Assembly: GCA_029204225.1 (NCBI GenBank)
Contig: CM055109.1
Coordinates: 6,731,982 to 6,795,981 of the forward strand
DNA: 64,000 bases
Direction of reading: 5' to 3'
Source of the DNA: Diphasiastrum complanatum
Lineage: Eukaryota; Streptophyta; Lycopodiopsida; Lycopodiales; Lycopodiaceae
Shown: positions 32,463 through 42,393 of the stretch, one piece after another
How positions within the stretch are numbered: the stretch's first letter is position 1
How the letters are laid out: each line of letters begins with the position of its first letter
The notes under the pieces: generated by a model
What the model was told of the DNA's origin: nothing
Seen by the model: only the letters and a program-made list of their open reading frames with translations
Databases searched by the model: none
Program-made: the position numbers and the translations under genes

Positions 32463-33081
32463 GTAATACCCATATCCACATCATTAAGGGCCCGTATGCG
32501 AAGTGAGTTTGCAATGTCATGAAATACCGGCTGACATGAGGCTGTTCTGGCATTAAAATCACCAGTCAATATAATATGACCACGCTCTGCATAACGGAGG
32601 ATATTGGAGGAAAGATCTCTGTTCTTCCACCTGAATAAATGTAAGGTCATCATCCAAGTAAAATTTGGTACCCTTGAGTTTGGATTTAAGACGGAGGACT
32701 ATTTTGCGTTCTTCCAATGATGTTTTCTTTGGACACCATACTTTATCGATTCCATTGCTATGATGGGACAACGTAGTGGTCAAAAAGTTACTTGCTTCTT
32801 GATTTTGGGTATCGCGAACAAACTCTAACATTATGCGATTTTTGTTCTCTCAATTTTTCTTCCGATAAAGTGGCAGCAATGAAACTCGACATGTGGTTAC
32901 CGTCATTGCCGTTTTGGAGGAGTGATGCCCACGTTTTGGTGGATTTCCTTGTGTTGGGTCAGCTCTTGTTGTAATTCCTGGATTTTCGACTCAGCATCAC
33001 CATTGTTTGGAGGAGCGATCGTAGGTGAGAACCTCTGTTTTCAGTGATTGGACCTCTGCTTTGAGCTGCTTCAGTTCATAG

Positions 33082-33082
<1 letters not shown>
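32463..33082 (-). mobile_element. LINE copy L6: ORF1 joined to endonuclease by deletion
   Basis: The minus-strand frame starting just after the (CT)n run reads ELKQLKAEVQSLKTEV (coiled coil, 33070-33020), then an ORF1 C-terminal domain with RLKSKLKGTKFYLDDDLT (about 32680), a motif typical of LINE ORF1 proteins, and then directly the endonuclease ILTGDFNART (about 32565). The intervening ORF1 end and ORF2 start are deleted. The family B LTR interrupts it at 32462. Confidence 0.7.

Positions 33083-33169
<87 letters not shown>
33083..33169. repeat. (GA)n microsatellite, 87 bp
   Basis: Almost pure GA repeats. On the minus strand this is (CT)n directly joined to a truncated LINE ORF1 (L6), the same arrangement as at the L3/L4 and L2/L1 junctions. 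Confidence 0.9.
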
Positions 33170-33364
33170 ATGAACTTTGAAACCACCAACTTGGCCCACA
33201 CAACTTAAACCAACTTAGATGGGGGGGGGGGGTGGGGGGGGTCATCGTAGAGTATTCATGTGGGAGGTCCTTAGAGAGAAACAAACTTAATTTTTATCAA
33301 GGTTCTTAACATGGGTACTTTTCTTCTTCTTAATAATAAGTTTGTTTTCATACACCCCTAACAT
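33170..33364 (-). repeat. Dispersed repeat, probable copia LTR part, with G-run
   Basis: Bases 33172-33320 match 48429-48560 (ATGAACTTTG...CCACCAACTTGGCC...). Both contain a long G-run at the same place (33222-33241 here, 48481-48494 there). It lies just past the end of a copia pol, where an LTR should begin (TGTTAGGGGTGTATG on the minus strand near 33363). Confidence 0.5.
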
Positions 33365-34289
33365 AGTCCAAGACTTCCAAAAATTTCTTTGTTAAGTCCT
33401 TTGGTGAATATGTTAGCAACTTGATCATTTGCAGAGCATCTAACAAAGTGATAATGCACTTCAATAAGCTATCACAAGAAATAGTTGCCGCATCATCCTG
33501 GAACACGTCTACTCATGTAGCGCTTGTTGCAAGTCTGTATTTATCTTCAGCGGAAGGGAGTGTCACTGTGGGTTGCTTGTTGCTACCCCATGAGACACTT
33601 GAGAAAGCATAACCATAATTTGATCTCCTGGTTTCGATGTCGCTTGTCCAATCTGCATCACAGAATCCTTGCAAGACAAGATCACTTTCACCTATCCCTT
33701 GAGATACCTTAGAATCTTCTTGGCTTCCTTGAAGTGTGATTCTCTTGGATCTTCCATACATTGACTTACCTTAGATTGTACTTGTTGGTCTCTTCATACT
33801 TCAATGCCTAAGAAATAGTGAAGTTGTCCTAGATCTTTCATATATATAATCAAATTCTAGTGATAGACTATCCTTTTCTCCTTTGATCATTAACTAAGGT
33901 GCTACTTTTGGTATTAATCAAATCATCAACATACAAAATTATTATTAAAGTCTCACCCTCCATATGCAAGACATAAAGGTTAAGATCAGATTTACTCCTT
34001 ATGAACTTGTGCTTCAAAAAATATCTATCTACACATGAATACCATGTTGGAGGTGCTTGCTTAAGGCCATACAATGTCTTCTTGAGAAGACAAATGTAAT
34101 CCTCCTTGCCTTTGACTATGAATCGTTGTGGCTGCGCCACATACACTTCCTCTTCACGAATGCCAATAAGAAAAGCTGATTTGACATCCATTTGTCCAAT
34201 GCCTCAATTGAAATGAGTGGCAATAGCTAAGGTGTTTTAGCCATGGCAGCAAAGGTTTCATCAAACTCTATACCTTCTTTTGCACGTAC
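33365..34289 (-). pseudogene. Ty1/copia RT and RNase H (K1, distal half)
   Basis: Minus strand. RT motifs occur at 34191-33868: MDVKSAFLIG, LKKTLYGLKQAP and the catalytic LYVDDLI. RNase H follows at 33761-33513 (DADWTSDIETRRSNYGYAF, SWGSNKQPTVTLPSAEDKY). The end of pol near 33420 reads into the LTR-like sequence. Small indels separate the blocks. The same element continues at 39567, on the far side of Ty3 element A2. Confidence 0.8.
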
Positions 34290-34294
34290 CCTTG

Positions 34295-34645
34295 TGTAAT
34301 AGCTCCTAACACCACAGTAGGGCAAACACTAACTGATCCACCCAACCTTGCCTACTCCCTGATATAGAGTAAGCCCCTCCTAGCCCAGTGTGAGGATTGG
34401 TAGCATGCAACTGTCGAGTGTTGGCCACGTGTCACTGACGTGGCCAACTGCACGTCGGGACCCAACTGGGGGCCCTGTCCTGTTGGCAAGGTCCCTAGAC
34501 TGTGTTAGGCCCGCCATGTCTATGGACCGTGTTGGGGCACACTACTCACACTGTCTTGCCCTGTTGGTCGTGTACGCTGGACACAACCCTGACTGTGGTA
34601 TCTGACCTATCTGTGTTCTCTAGGGTTCGGCACAAGCTCCTAACA
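34295..34645 (-). repeat. 3' LTR of Ty3 element A2
   Basis: 351 bp, minus strand, TGTTAGGAGC...AGCTATTACA. The polypurine tract (GGGGGAGGGAG) lies immediately to the right. The left flank, CCTTG (34290-34294), is repeated at 39562-39566. Confidence 0.9.
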
Positions 34646-35690
34646 CTCCCTCCCCCATAAGAACCGTCTTGGTCCTCTAAGACAAAGTCTGGAAAAATCT
34701 TGCGAAGGACTTTGCCTCTTTCCCAAGTGGCAATCTCAACAGGCTGATCATTCCACTTGACCAGATATTCTCGGTATAAAGTATGGCGAGTCTGCGTCTC
34801 TCTACTATCAAGAATCTCCTTTGGTTCATGTGGAGGTTGTTGAGGATCCAATGGGAGAACTAGAACACTGTCCCCTACCAGATTTTCTGATCTGGCTAAG
34901 GCTTTTCGTAACTGACTTACATGAAAGACTGGAAAAACCTTACTATTGTGTGGGAGTTCCAGTTCATAGGTGACCTCGCCTAGTCTCCTACTGATGGTAA
35001 AGGGACCACAATACCTTGGAGACAACTTAGCACACACTCCTGATTTGAGGGTTTTAGAGTCAACTGGGACTCTCAAGTAGACTTTCTCACCAGCAGAGAA
35101 CTGCACATCCCGTCTGTGTGGATCTGCATAATGCCTGGCTCGATCCTGGGACTGCCTAATGCTACGCTTAGCATGTTCTATCATCTGGTTTAGGTCCTCT
35201 AAAAAGTTTCTGGTTGCTTCAACTTTTTCTTGTTTAAACCCTACAGCTGTGGGTGAGCGTGGCTGAAAACCGTACATCAGCATAAATGGGCTGTATCCCG
35301 TAGCTGAATGTTTGGTACTATTGTATACTCTAATATCGAGAGATACTCCTCCCAATTAGTCTGCTTCTTGCTGACGTATGCACGAAGCATATCCTCCAGC
35401 ACCTGATTTACCCTCTCTGTTTGACCGTCCGTCTGTGGATGGTCCGTGGTACTCATATTAAGTTTAGTATGGAGATGATGGAATACTGCCCTCCAAAAAT
35501 TTCCATTAAACTTACTGTCCCGGTCGCTGACTATGCCGGAAGATAGACCGTACAATTTAAATAGCCCGTCTACAAACAAACTTGCTAACTCTGGAGCTCT
35601 AACGGTTGTTTTGGTCGGAATAAAATGAGCCATTTTGGTCAGACGGTCAACTGTGACCCATATAACGTCATTACCCTTTTATGTTTTAGG
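34646..35690 (-). pseudogene. Ty3 integrase core, C-terminal domain and chromodomain (A2)
   Basis: Frame 35277-35633 carries SDRDSKFNGNF and TDHPQTDGQTERVNQVLEDM. Frame 34546-35355 carries the GPFTISRRLGEV domain and the chromodomain (EYLVKWNDQP, ATWERGKVLRKIFPDF). Compared with A3, four bases are missing near 35328, which shifts the frame between the two parts. The normal TAA stop after EDQDGS has become TAT, so the frame runs on into the polypurine tract and LTR. Confidence 0.85.
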
Positions 35691-36604
35691 CAGGCCTACT
35701 ATAAAATCCATGGAGATACTCTGCCATTTTCCAGCTTGTATTTCTAAGGGCTGCAACAACCCTCTTGCCTTTAAACGCTCTGCTTTATTTACTTGACATT
35801 TCTGGCAACTGGTTACATACTGTTGGACGTCCTTTTTCATACTGGGCCAGAAAAATTGCCTACGAAGAAGCTCATAGAACTTCTGTGTGCCTGGGTGTCC
35901 CGCACTAGGATTGTCATGACATTCATATAGGACCTGCTGCCTATAATCCTCTGAATTGGGGACACATACTCTATCTCTATAGAGCAAGTACACATCCTGA
36001 ATGGAATACTGTTTCCATTTGAATCCTTGAGTCAACTGACCCTCAACCACTGGGGTTTGCTTGGGTAATACAGGCTTAGAATCCTCAACGTCATCTGACG
36101 TATACTCGGACTCATCATCATCCTCAACGGAAGCTGCCGTATTCTTGGATGAACTGGCACCAGCCTCGAGAACTGGTTCTGGAGTCTGTAACTGTCTGTT
36201 CTGGACTGAGTTCCAAATAGTAGAGAAGAATGCATCATGCTGGCACTTCCCTCTCAAGGACTCGAGTAACTCATTACGAATCTGAGTAAAACTCAGCTCG
36301 TTTATCATAGGCATTCTGCTAAGGGCATCTGCTACTGTATTGAATTTCCCCCGTCTGTATCTGATAGACATATCAAACTCTTGCATCAACTCTGCCCAAC
36401 GAGCTTTCCGACCTCTAAGCTCAGGTGATTGCAAAGGTATCTGAGACTTTCATGGTCTATCAGGACCTCAAAGTTGGCACCATACAAATAATGCCTCCAA
36501 GTCTTAAGGGCATGGACTATAGAAAAGAGTTCCTTTTCGTAGGCACTGTACCTAGTCTGAGCTGGCTCGAGTTTTTTTACTCTCGAACGCAACTGGTCGT
36601 CCAC
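35679..36604 (-). pseudogene. Ty3 RNase H end and integrase zinc domain (A2)
   Basis: 36604-36386 gives the KELFSIVHALKTWRHYLYG and DHESLRYL part of RNase H. 36434-35679 (251 codons) runs from its last third (ADALSRMP) through an acidic Asp/Glu/Ser linker to an intact HHCC site: CHDNPSAGHPGTQK and a C-x2-C pair (CQKC). It then enters the MDFIVGLPKT start of the catalytic core and ends at a stop that A3 lacks. Confidence 0.85.
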
Positions 36605-36771
36605 CCTGAGTTAGTACAGCACCAACTGCAAAGTCACTAGCATCTGCTTCGACCACAAATGGCTGATTGGGGTTGACGTTTTTTAAAATTGGTGCTATAG
36701 CTAAGGCTGTTTTGAGAGCATCAAAGCTCTCCTACTGTGCGGACTCCCAAATGAACTCCTTTCCCTTCCCC

Positions 36772-37950
36772 TTAAGAAGATTTGTCATAAGAATTGCTAT
36801 CTGAGCATATTCCTCGCCTATAATATCCCGCCAGACCAAGAAAGATCTGAAGTTCCAAAATATTCTGAGGTCTTAGCCAACTGAGTATGGGTTTAACCTT
36901 ATTCGGGTCCATTTTAATCCCATCTGACGAGATAATGTGACCCAAATATGCTACTTCTTCTACGAAGAATTCACACTTGGATTCTTTAGCATAAAGCTTA
37001 TGCTTTCTGAGCAGTCGAAACACCTTTCTGAGGCGTTTTAGATGCCCCTTCCTCGTTTTGCTGTAGACGAGGATGTCATCTAAAAATATGACTACGAACT
37101 TACCCAAGTATGGTCTGAGGACACTGTTCATCAAGGTCATAAAGGTAGCTGGAGCATTTGTGAGCCCAAGTGGCATCACCTTAAACTCATAATGACCGTG
37201 ACGAGTCCTAAAAGCTGTTTTTTGGACATCTTCCGATTTTATACGGACTTGATGATATCCCGATCTGAGGTCTATTTTACTGAAAAATTTAGCCCCGTCG
37301 AGTTGATCGAACAACTCGTCTGCCCAAGGCATATGATATTTATTCTTAATGGTGACTTTATTGAGGCCTCTGTAATCTACGCAAAGACGCATAGGTCCCT
37401 CTTTCTTTTTCACCAAAAGGACTGGTGAGGCCCAAGGTGAACTACTGGTCTGAATTTGGCCTTTCCCAAGATAATCTGTTAACTGCCTAGTTATTTCTTC
37501 ATCCTCTGTTCGGCTGACCCGATACGGAGGTTTAGAAACAAGTGCTGTACTTGGTACTAGGTTTATTACATGATCTACCTCTCTGCTAGGTGGCAAACCA
37601 TGTGGCAAATCTTCAGGAAAAACATCTTTAAATTTAGACAATAAAGTTTCTAATTTACTGATTTTCTGCTGTATAGAACTAGAAACTTCAGGAATATTCA
37701 TCTTTGAGGCCTCGGACAAACCCTCTGATTTTCTGATAATCATCCATATTTTTATTTTTAAAATTGCTTCTCGGTACTGCGAGATATATTGGATTAGGGA
37801 CTTGTCCATTACTGTTCTTTCCCAGGCTTCCCAGGCTCTATCAAGTTCATTCTCTCGTACGAATTCTCTTAAAAAAGCTTCTTTAAAGGCTTTCCATGAC
37901 CAGGGAGTCTGCCCAGTCTCCTGGAGATTTAACCACCACTTATAGGCCAT
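36772..37950 (-). CDS. gag-RT fusion ORF (A2)
   Basis: Open frame of 392 codons. Residues 1-80 are the gag capsid end ([29 protein letters not shown]). At about residue 85 an internal deletion removes the zinc knuckle and protease and joins gag in frame to the pre-RT segment ([19 protein letters not shown]). A complete RT core follows: [54 protein letters not shown]. Protease loss makes it non-autonomous. Other frames of the element are broken. Confidence 0.85.
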   Translation of the reverse strand: MAYKWWLNLQETGQTPWSWKAFKEAFLREFVRENELDRAWEAWERTVMDKSLIQYISQYREAILKIKIWMIIRKSEGLSEASKMNIPEVSSSIQQKISKLETLLSKFKDVFPEDLPHGLPPSREVDHVINLVPSTALVSKPPYRVSRTEDEEITRQLTDYLGKGQIQTSSSPWASPVLLVKKKEGPMRLCVDYRGLNKVTIKNKYHMPWADELFDQLDGAKFFSKIDLRSGYHQVRIKSEDVQKTAFRTRHGHYEFKVMPLGLTNAPATFMTLMNSVLRPYLGKFVVIFLDDILVYSKTRKGHLKRLRKVFRLLRKHKLYAKESKCEFFVEEVAYLGHIISSDGIKMDPNKVKPILSWLRPQNILELQIFLGLAGYYRRGICSDSNSYDKSS

Positions 37951-38459
37951 GGGCCCTAAGGAAGACTGGCCTCAATTGCTTGCAAATTGTCAGGGTTCTG
38001 TTTAAGAGCATGAATGTTCTTCCATTTGCTGAGGAAGGTTTGTAGAATGTCTGCATTTCTATCCTTGTCTTCCCCAATAAAAGTAGGAGGCTTTAAATCT
38101 TTAAAGACACTGGGGTGAGACTGCAGAGTCTCACCCGAAACTGATGGAAGTGGAGAAGGGGACAACTGAGAGGTGGAGGAAAGGCTTCCTTTTGCGGAAC
38201 TCAATATCAAGCCTTTGAGTTTAGCGAATGAGTCATCTACACTGGACTTGAAATTGGCTAATGCCAACTTCAGTTCATCCACTTATGTTACCAAGTGGAG
38301 AAACTGCTACTTGGTAACCAATTCGTCGAGTTCTTCAGCGAACTGTTCTTGTTCTTCCATTTCCATAGGTTCTTTCCCTTTACTGTAAGCCAAGGCTTCT
38401 GTTTCAAGTTCGTCGATGCCTCTCTCCGGGGGTTGATCAGGTCCCTGAGGAGTGGTCAT
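37951..38459 (-). pseudogene. Ty3 gag N-terminus (A2)
   Basis: The ATG complement near 38459 starts a segment beginning MTTPQGPDQPPERG, followed by acidic and coiled residues (EEQEQFAEELDEL). Frame 38282-37956 (DELKLALANFKSSV, SPSPLPSVSGE, FIGEDKDRNAD) continues it. Frame breaks at about 38282 and 37956 separate it from the downstream gag-RT frame. Confidence 0.75.
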
Positions 38460-39242
38460 TTTCAGAACTGAAAGAGAGGTACCTTAACTTCTGAAAAAAA
38501 AGTCAGAAAGACTAATTTACAACTGTACAAAGAGGGAAAGATGACTTAGCTGTGTCTTAGGACTGTACTTCCAAAGAAAATACGAAGAGGAACCCTCTCA
38601 GCTCTTTTAACCAAAATTTCAGACCTGCTGTCCCGGAAAATCCCAGTTTGAAGCTCCAAAATGGTACCAAGTTTCCGGTTGCTTGAATAGAATAGCTCGC
38701 TGGCTTGCTAGCAAACCTGTGGCTCTGAGAAGTTTGAATAGAAGGCCGAAAAAAGTGCAAAAAGATCTGAAATCCTTTGCTATCCCCCCTCGCTGATCTG
38801 ACAGCACCCAAATTGGTCCACAAAAACCAAATTTGAAGTCCAATGGCACTTGCAAATTCTGAAATTTTGAAGGCACCCTGCTCGCTGATCTGTAGCAAGA
38901 GAGTCTGATGCTCAGACTTCTGAAAAATCTCTGAAATACAGGGATAAATTCTGAGATTTCTTCCCCACTGTCCAGCGCTGGCCCTGCTACAGTATTTCAG
39001 ACCAGAACTCGCTCTAATCTACCCAGAACTTCATACAAAATTCAGATTTGAGGGCTAACTATGCAGCGATGGATCTGCTCTTGCTTTCCTCTTGTATTTC
39101 CGCTCAGATTGCTGTAATCTACACTCGAAAATCAGGAAGGCAAGCTGATTTATCAGCGCTGAAGCTGTACAAGGAATTCTACTTCCTATAACTGTAAATT
39201 CTCAATGGAATTCAGAAGTTTGAAGGCTGCACCTACAACCAG
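38460..39242 (-). other. Untranslated leader of Ty3 element A2
   Basis: Non-coding sequence between gag and the 5' LTR, parallel to the A1 leader. CAGCGCTG and GCTCGCTGATCTG words recur. The primer binding region right after the LTR reads CTGGTTGTAGG, so only the first TGG of the expected tRNA-Met site is kept. Confidence 0.6.
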
Positions 39243-39561
39243 TGTAATAGCTCCTAAAACACTAACTAACTGATCCACCCAACCTTGCCTACTCCCTGAT
39301 ATAGAGTAAGCCCCTCCTAGTCCGGTGTGAGGACTGGTAGCATGCAACTGCCAAGTGTCAGCCACGTGTCACTGACGTGGCCGACTGCACGTCGGGACCC
39401 AACTGGGGGCCCAGGACTGCTGGCATGGCTATGGACCGTGCTGGGGCACACTACTCACACTGTCTTGCCCAGTTGGTCGTGTACGCTGGACATGACCCTG
39501 ACTGTGGTATCTGACCTATCTGTGTTCTCTAGAGTTCGGCACGGGTCACGAGCTCGTAACA
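39243..39561 (-). repeat. 5' LTR of Ty3 element A2
   Basis: 319 bp on the minus strand, TGTTACGAGCTCGTGACC...GCTATTACA, flanked on the right by CCTTG. It differs from the 3' LTR by several substitutions and by two deletions totalling roughly 30 bases, so the insertion is not recent. Confidence 0.9.
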
Positions 39562-39566
39562 CCTTG

Positions 39567-40440
39567 GGCCACCAATCTTGCTTTGCATTTGTCCACTTCA
39601 CCATTGGTATTGTACTTGATTTGGTACAACCACTTGGTGCCAATCGGCTTCCTAACATTACTCCTGTTGATGAGCTCCCAAAAGTCATTCTTACAGATAG
39701 AAGAATATTCCTCCTTCTACATCCATCCATTGCTTAGGTTGCGATGATTCTAGCATCATCAAAAACTCTAGCCATCTAAGCAAAGTGTAAATGGGTTTGA
39801 GGGTTTTTCCTTTCTCTCAATGCTCTTTATTGCTTTCCTCATAATCCAAAATGTGGCCATCTTGATGGTTTTGACAAATCATTTTGGAAGTCTCTTGGCT
39901 GCCTTCGTCGATGATGATGCATCCTGTTCTTCTTTATATATTTGTTGTTGCCCACCATATTTAAGATCAATGTTATCATTTTCTGAAGAAGGATCATCAA
40001 TGTCATTAGAAAGATGCATGCTGTCCACTGGATTTTGCAGAAAATCATCAAGCTTATTTTCATATAAAATGCTAACAATGGATTTTTTAGTAGCGCAATT
40101 ATACAATCTGTAAGCTTTTTTTGTATCAAAATAGCCTACAAAAGTATGTTTTTTAGATCTATCATTAAGCTTCTTTCTCAGGTCTTCATCCGAAGATCCT
40201 TAAGTGAGCAATGCTTGGTTTGTTACCCAAAAACATCTTCTCGGGTGTTCTTCCCTCCAATGCGTTTGTGCGTGACGTGTTTCGAGATAAAGTGCGGTTT
40301 GGAGAGCCTCAGCCCAAAAAGAATGAGATGAAGCCTTTAACATGCTACAAGTAGATTTGCAATTCTTCAATCCTTCCTTTTTGATACATAGTTTTATTGA
40401 GGTGTATAGAGTGTCGTTGGTTGATTTTAATAGCATGCTC
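39567..40440 (-). pseudogene. Ty1/copia integrase end, linker and RT start (K1, proximal half)
   Basis: Minus strand: integrase C-terminal motif SHSFWAEALQTALYL (about 40290), a linker with VGYFDTKKAYRLYN-like sequence, an acidic segment rich in Asp/Asn/Ser (40100-39840), then an RT start (WMEAEYSS-like, IGTKW-like) broken by frameshifts up to the Ty3 insertion at 39562. The reading direction and copia order resume at 34289. Confidence 0.75.
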
Positions 40441-41640
40441 TTTCGATAAAACTCATGGAACCCGTTTGTTGAACTTGGAGATCTTCTAGAATCCTTCTTA
40501 ACCATACGGCTTCACATGTTGCTGTTGTAGTTGCCCTATATTTAGCTTCGTTAGAAGATAATGAAAGAATTGGTTGCTTCTTACTGCTCCATGATATAGT
40601 TCCCATACCAAGACTGAATGAATTACCTATAGTTGACATCCTATGCTCACTGTCGCTTGCCCACCAATCTGCATCTACAAAACCTTCAAGTTTTATATTC
40701 TCTTTGTTGTTGTAGTGAATGCTAGACCTTTTTGTCCCTTTGGTATACCTTAGAATCCTTTCTGTTGTTTTCGAATGAGGAACCTTTAGCTTTGACATAT
40801 ATTGACTCACCATGCTAATTGCACATGAAATATCCAGACATGTAGTAGTCAAGTAAATAAGACTACCTACAAGCTGTCTATAAAGAATCTAATGTATACT
40901 TTATGAATTTTCTTCCTTAGTTAGCTTCATACTCGTGTCATATGGTGTAGCAATGGTCTTACATTCCAGTATATTGAACTTCCTTAACAACCCATGAGGA
41001 TACTTTGCCTGAGATATGAACAGAGTGTTGTTTGAGCTCCAGACCTCAATACCCAAGCAATATTGACGATTCCTTAGAGCTTACATGTCAAACTCCTTTG
41101 AAAAATCCTTCTTGATTCTCTTCATTAGTTTAACCACAATAACATCATCATCGATTATGAAAGTTCAATTTTAAAAAATAAATATTGATCCTGGTGTACC
41201 ATGCTCTATGTGCTTGCTTCAATCCATACAAGGCCTTTTTTAATCTGCAAACTGTGTACTCTTTACCCTTTACTTTGTAGCCATGTGGTTGCCCCATATA
41301 GACCCCTTCAAGATATTCATGAAAAAATGCACCTTTTACATCCATTTATTATGTGTCCCATCCAAAAGGAAGCTGCTATAGCTATACGTGTTTCCAAAGT
41401 ACTCATCTTTGCTACTGGTGCAAAAGTTCCATCATAGTTGATTTCTTTCTCTTGAGCATATTGTCCACCAACCTTGCCTTATGTTTATCAAATGGAACCA
41501 TCATATTTGAACTTTATCTTGAAGATCCACTTACAACCAATTTGAGGGTACTCCACAAGATCTCATGTCTTGTTCTTCAGGATAGCTCCATACTCCTCAT
41601 CCATGGCCGATTTCAAAACTTGCTCTTTTTACATAGTTGC
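40441..41640 (-). pseudogene. Ty1/copia RT and RNase H (K2)
   Basis: RT at 41345-40860 (MDVKGAFFHEYLEGVYMGQP, LKKALYGLKQAHRAWY) and RNase H at 40852-40460 (EGFVDADWWASDSEHRMS, SWSSKKQPILSLSSNEAKY, EAVWLRRILEDL). It differs clearly in sequence from K1, so it is another copia lineage. It is fused at its 3' end to the K1 integrase near 40440 without an LTR. Confidence 0.8.
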
Positions 41641-41865
41641 CACGAACTGCAGTTCAAACCTTGAACCACGGTTCGAATCGTTTAGAGCCGGTTAAAACCG
41701 AAATCCGGTTCGAACTGGAAATAAAAGACCAAAAAAACCAAAAAATTTAGTTTTTTGTTTCCGGTTTGAACCATTTTCCGATTCAAACCGGCCTGGCCGG
41801 TTCAAATCGGTTTCAATTAGACGAATCAGCTCGATTCGAATCAGCTGGTAACCTTGCAAGGAAAC
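41632..41865. repeat. GGTTCGAACC-core repeat inserted in copia K2
   Basis: About 230 bases composed of variants of GGTTCGAACC, CCGGTTCGAAC, GGTTTGAACC and CGATTCGAATC, with a central A-rich then T-rich patch (about 41725-41760). It begins with CATAGTTGC (41632-41640). Copia linker sequence lies on both sides (41866-42018 and left of 41632), which shows it is an insertion. TTGC occurs at both edges and may be part of a target duplication. Confidence 0.55.
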
Positions 41866-42023
41866 AATAGCTCATTAATTGCATCTTCACAAGATGGTGG
41901 ATTATTTGTATCCAAGTCTTGAAAGCATAATGTGCATCATTACTTTCATGTTGCTTATGAATTCAGGTTCATCTTTTAGCACCTTGCTTACTTGATCCAC
42001 CATCATTGATAATTTGACCTTCC
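41866..42023 (-). pseudogene. Copia integrase-RT linker remnant (K2)
   Basis: The minus-strand sequence resembles the variable linker between copia integrase and RT. It connects K2 RT (across the palindromic repeat) to the LTR at 42024. There is no clear catalytic motif, so the assignment is by position. Confidence 0.4.
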
Positions 42024-42393
42024 TGTTGGAGTTCTACTAACCTCTGATGTAGGAGCTAACTAGTCTTACTAGCACTCACACGTAACTGAGAAATTTCTTG
42101 ATAAATCCTCAACAGTAGGAAATCACTCAATATCAACCATTACATAAGCTAAGCGTATAAAAACATTATGTAGACTCTTCTACGATGCCTATAACTAAGC
42201 TTGTAAAAGCATTTGACTTAAAAGAAGTCTCTTTACTAGGTAATCTTCCTAACTAGCTATTATTACTAAAGAAGGTGCATATAATCACGCACATAATCTA
42301 ACGACTAAATTCAAACACTAAGTATGACTACCATTAGTTCCCTAGTTATAGCATGTAAGCTAGATTTACCTAATAACATTATCAGGGGTAACA
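42024..42393 (-). repeat. 3' LTR of copia composite K3/K4
   Basis: On the minus strand it starts TGTTACCCCTGATAATG and ends near CTCCAACAG. It aligns along its length with 47852-48280 (TGTTACCCCTAAAAATG start; TTAGTGCTCA and TGATGGAATT region at the end). About 370 bp. Confidence 0.65.
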
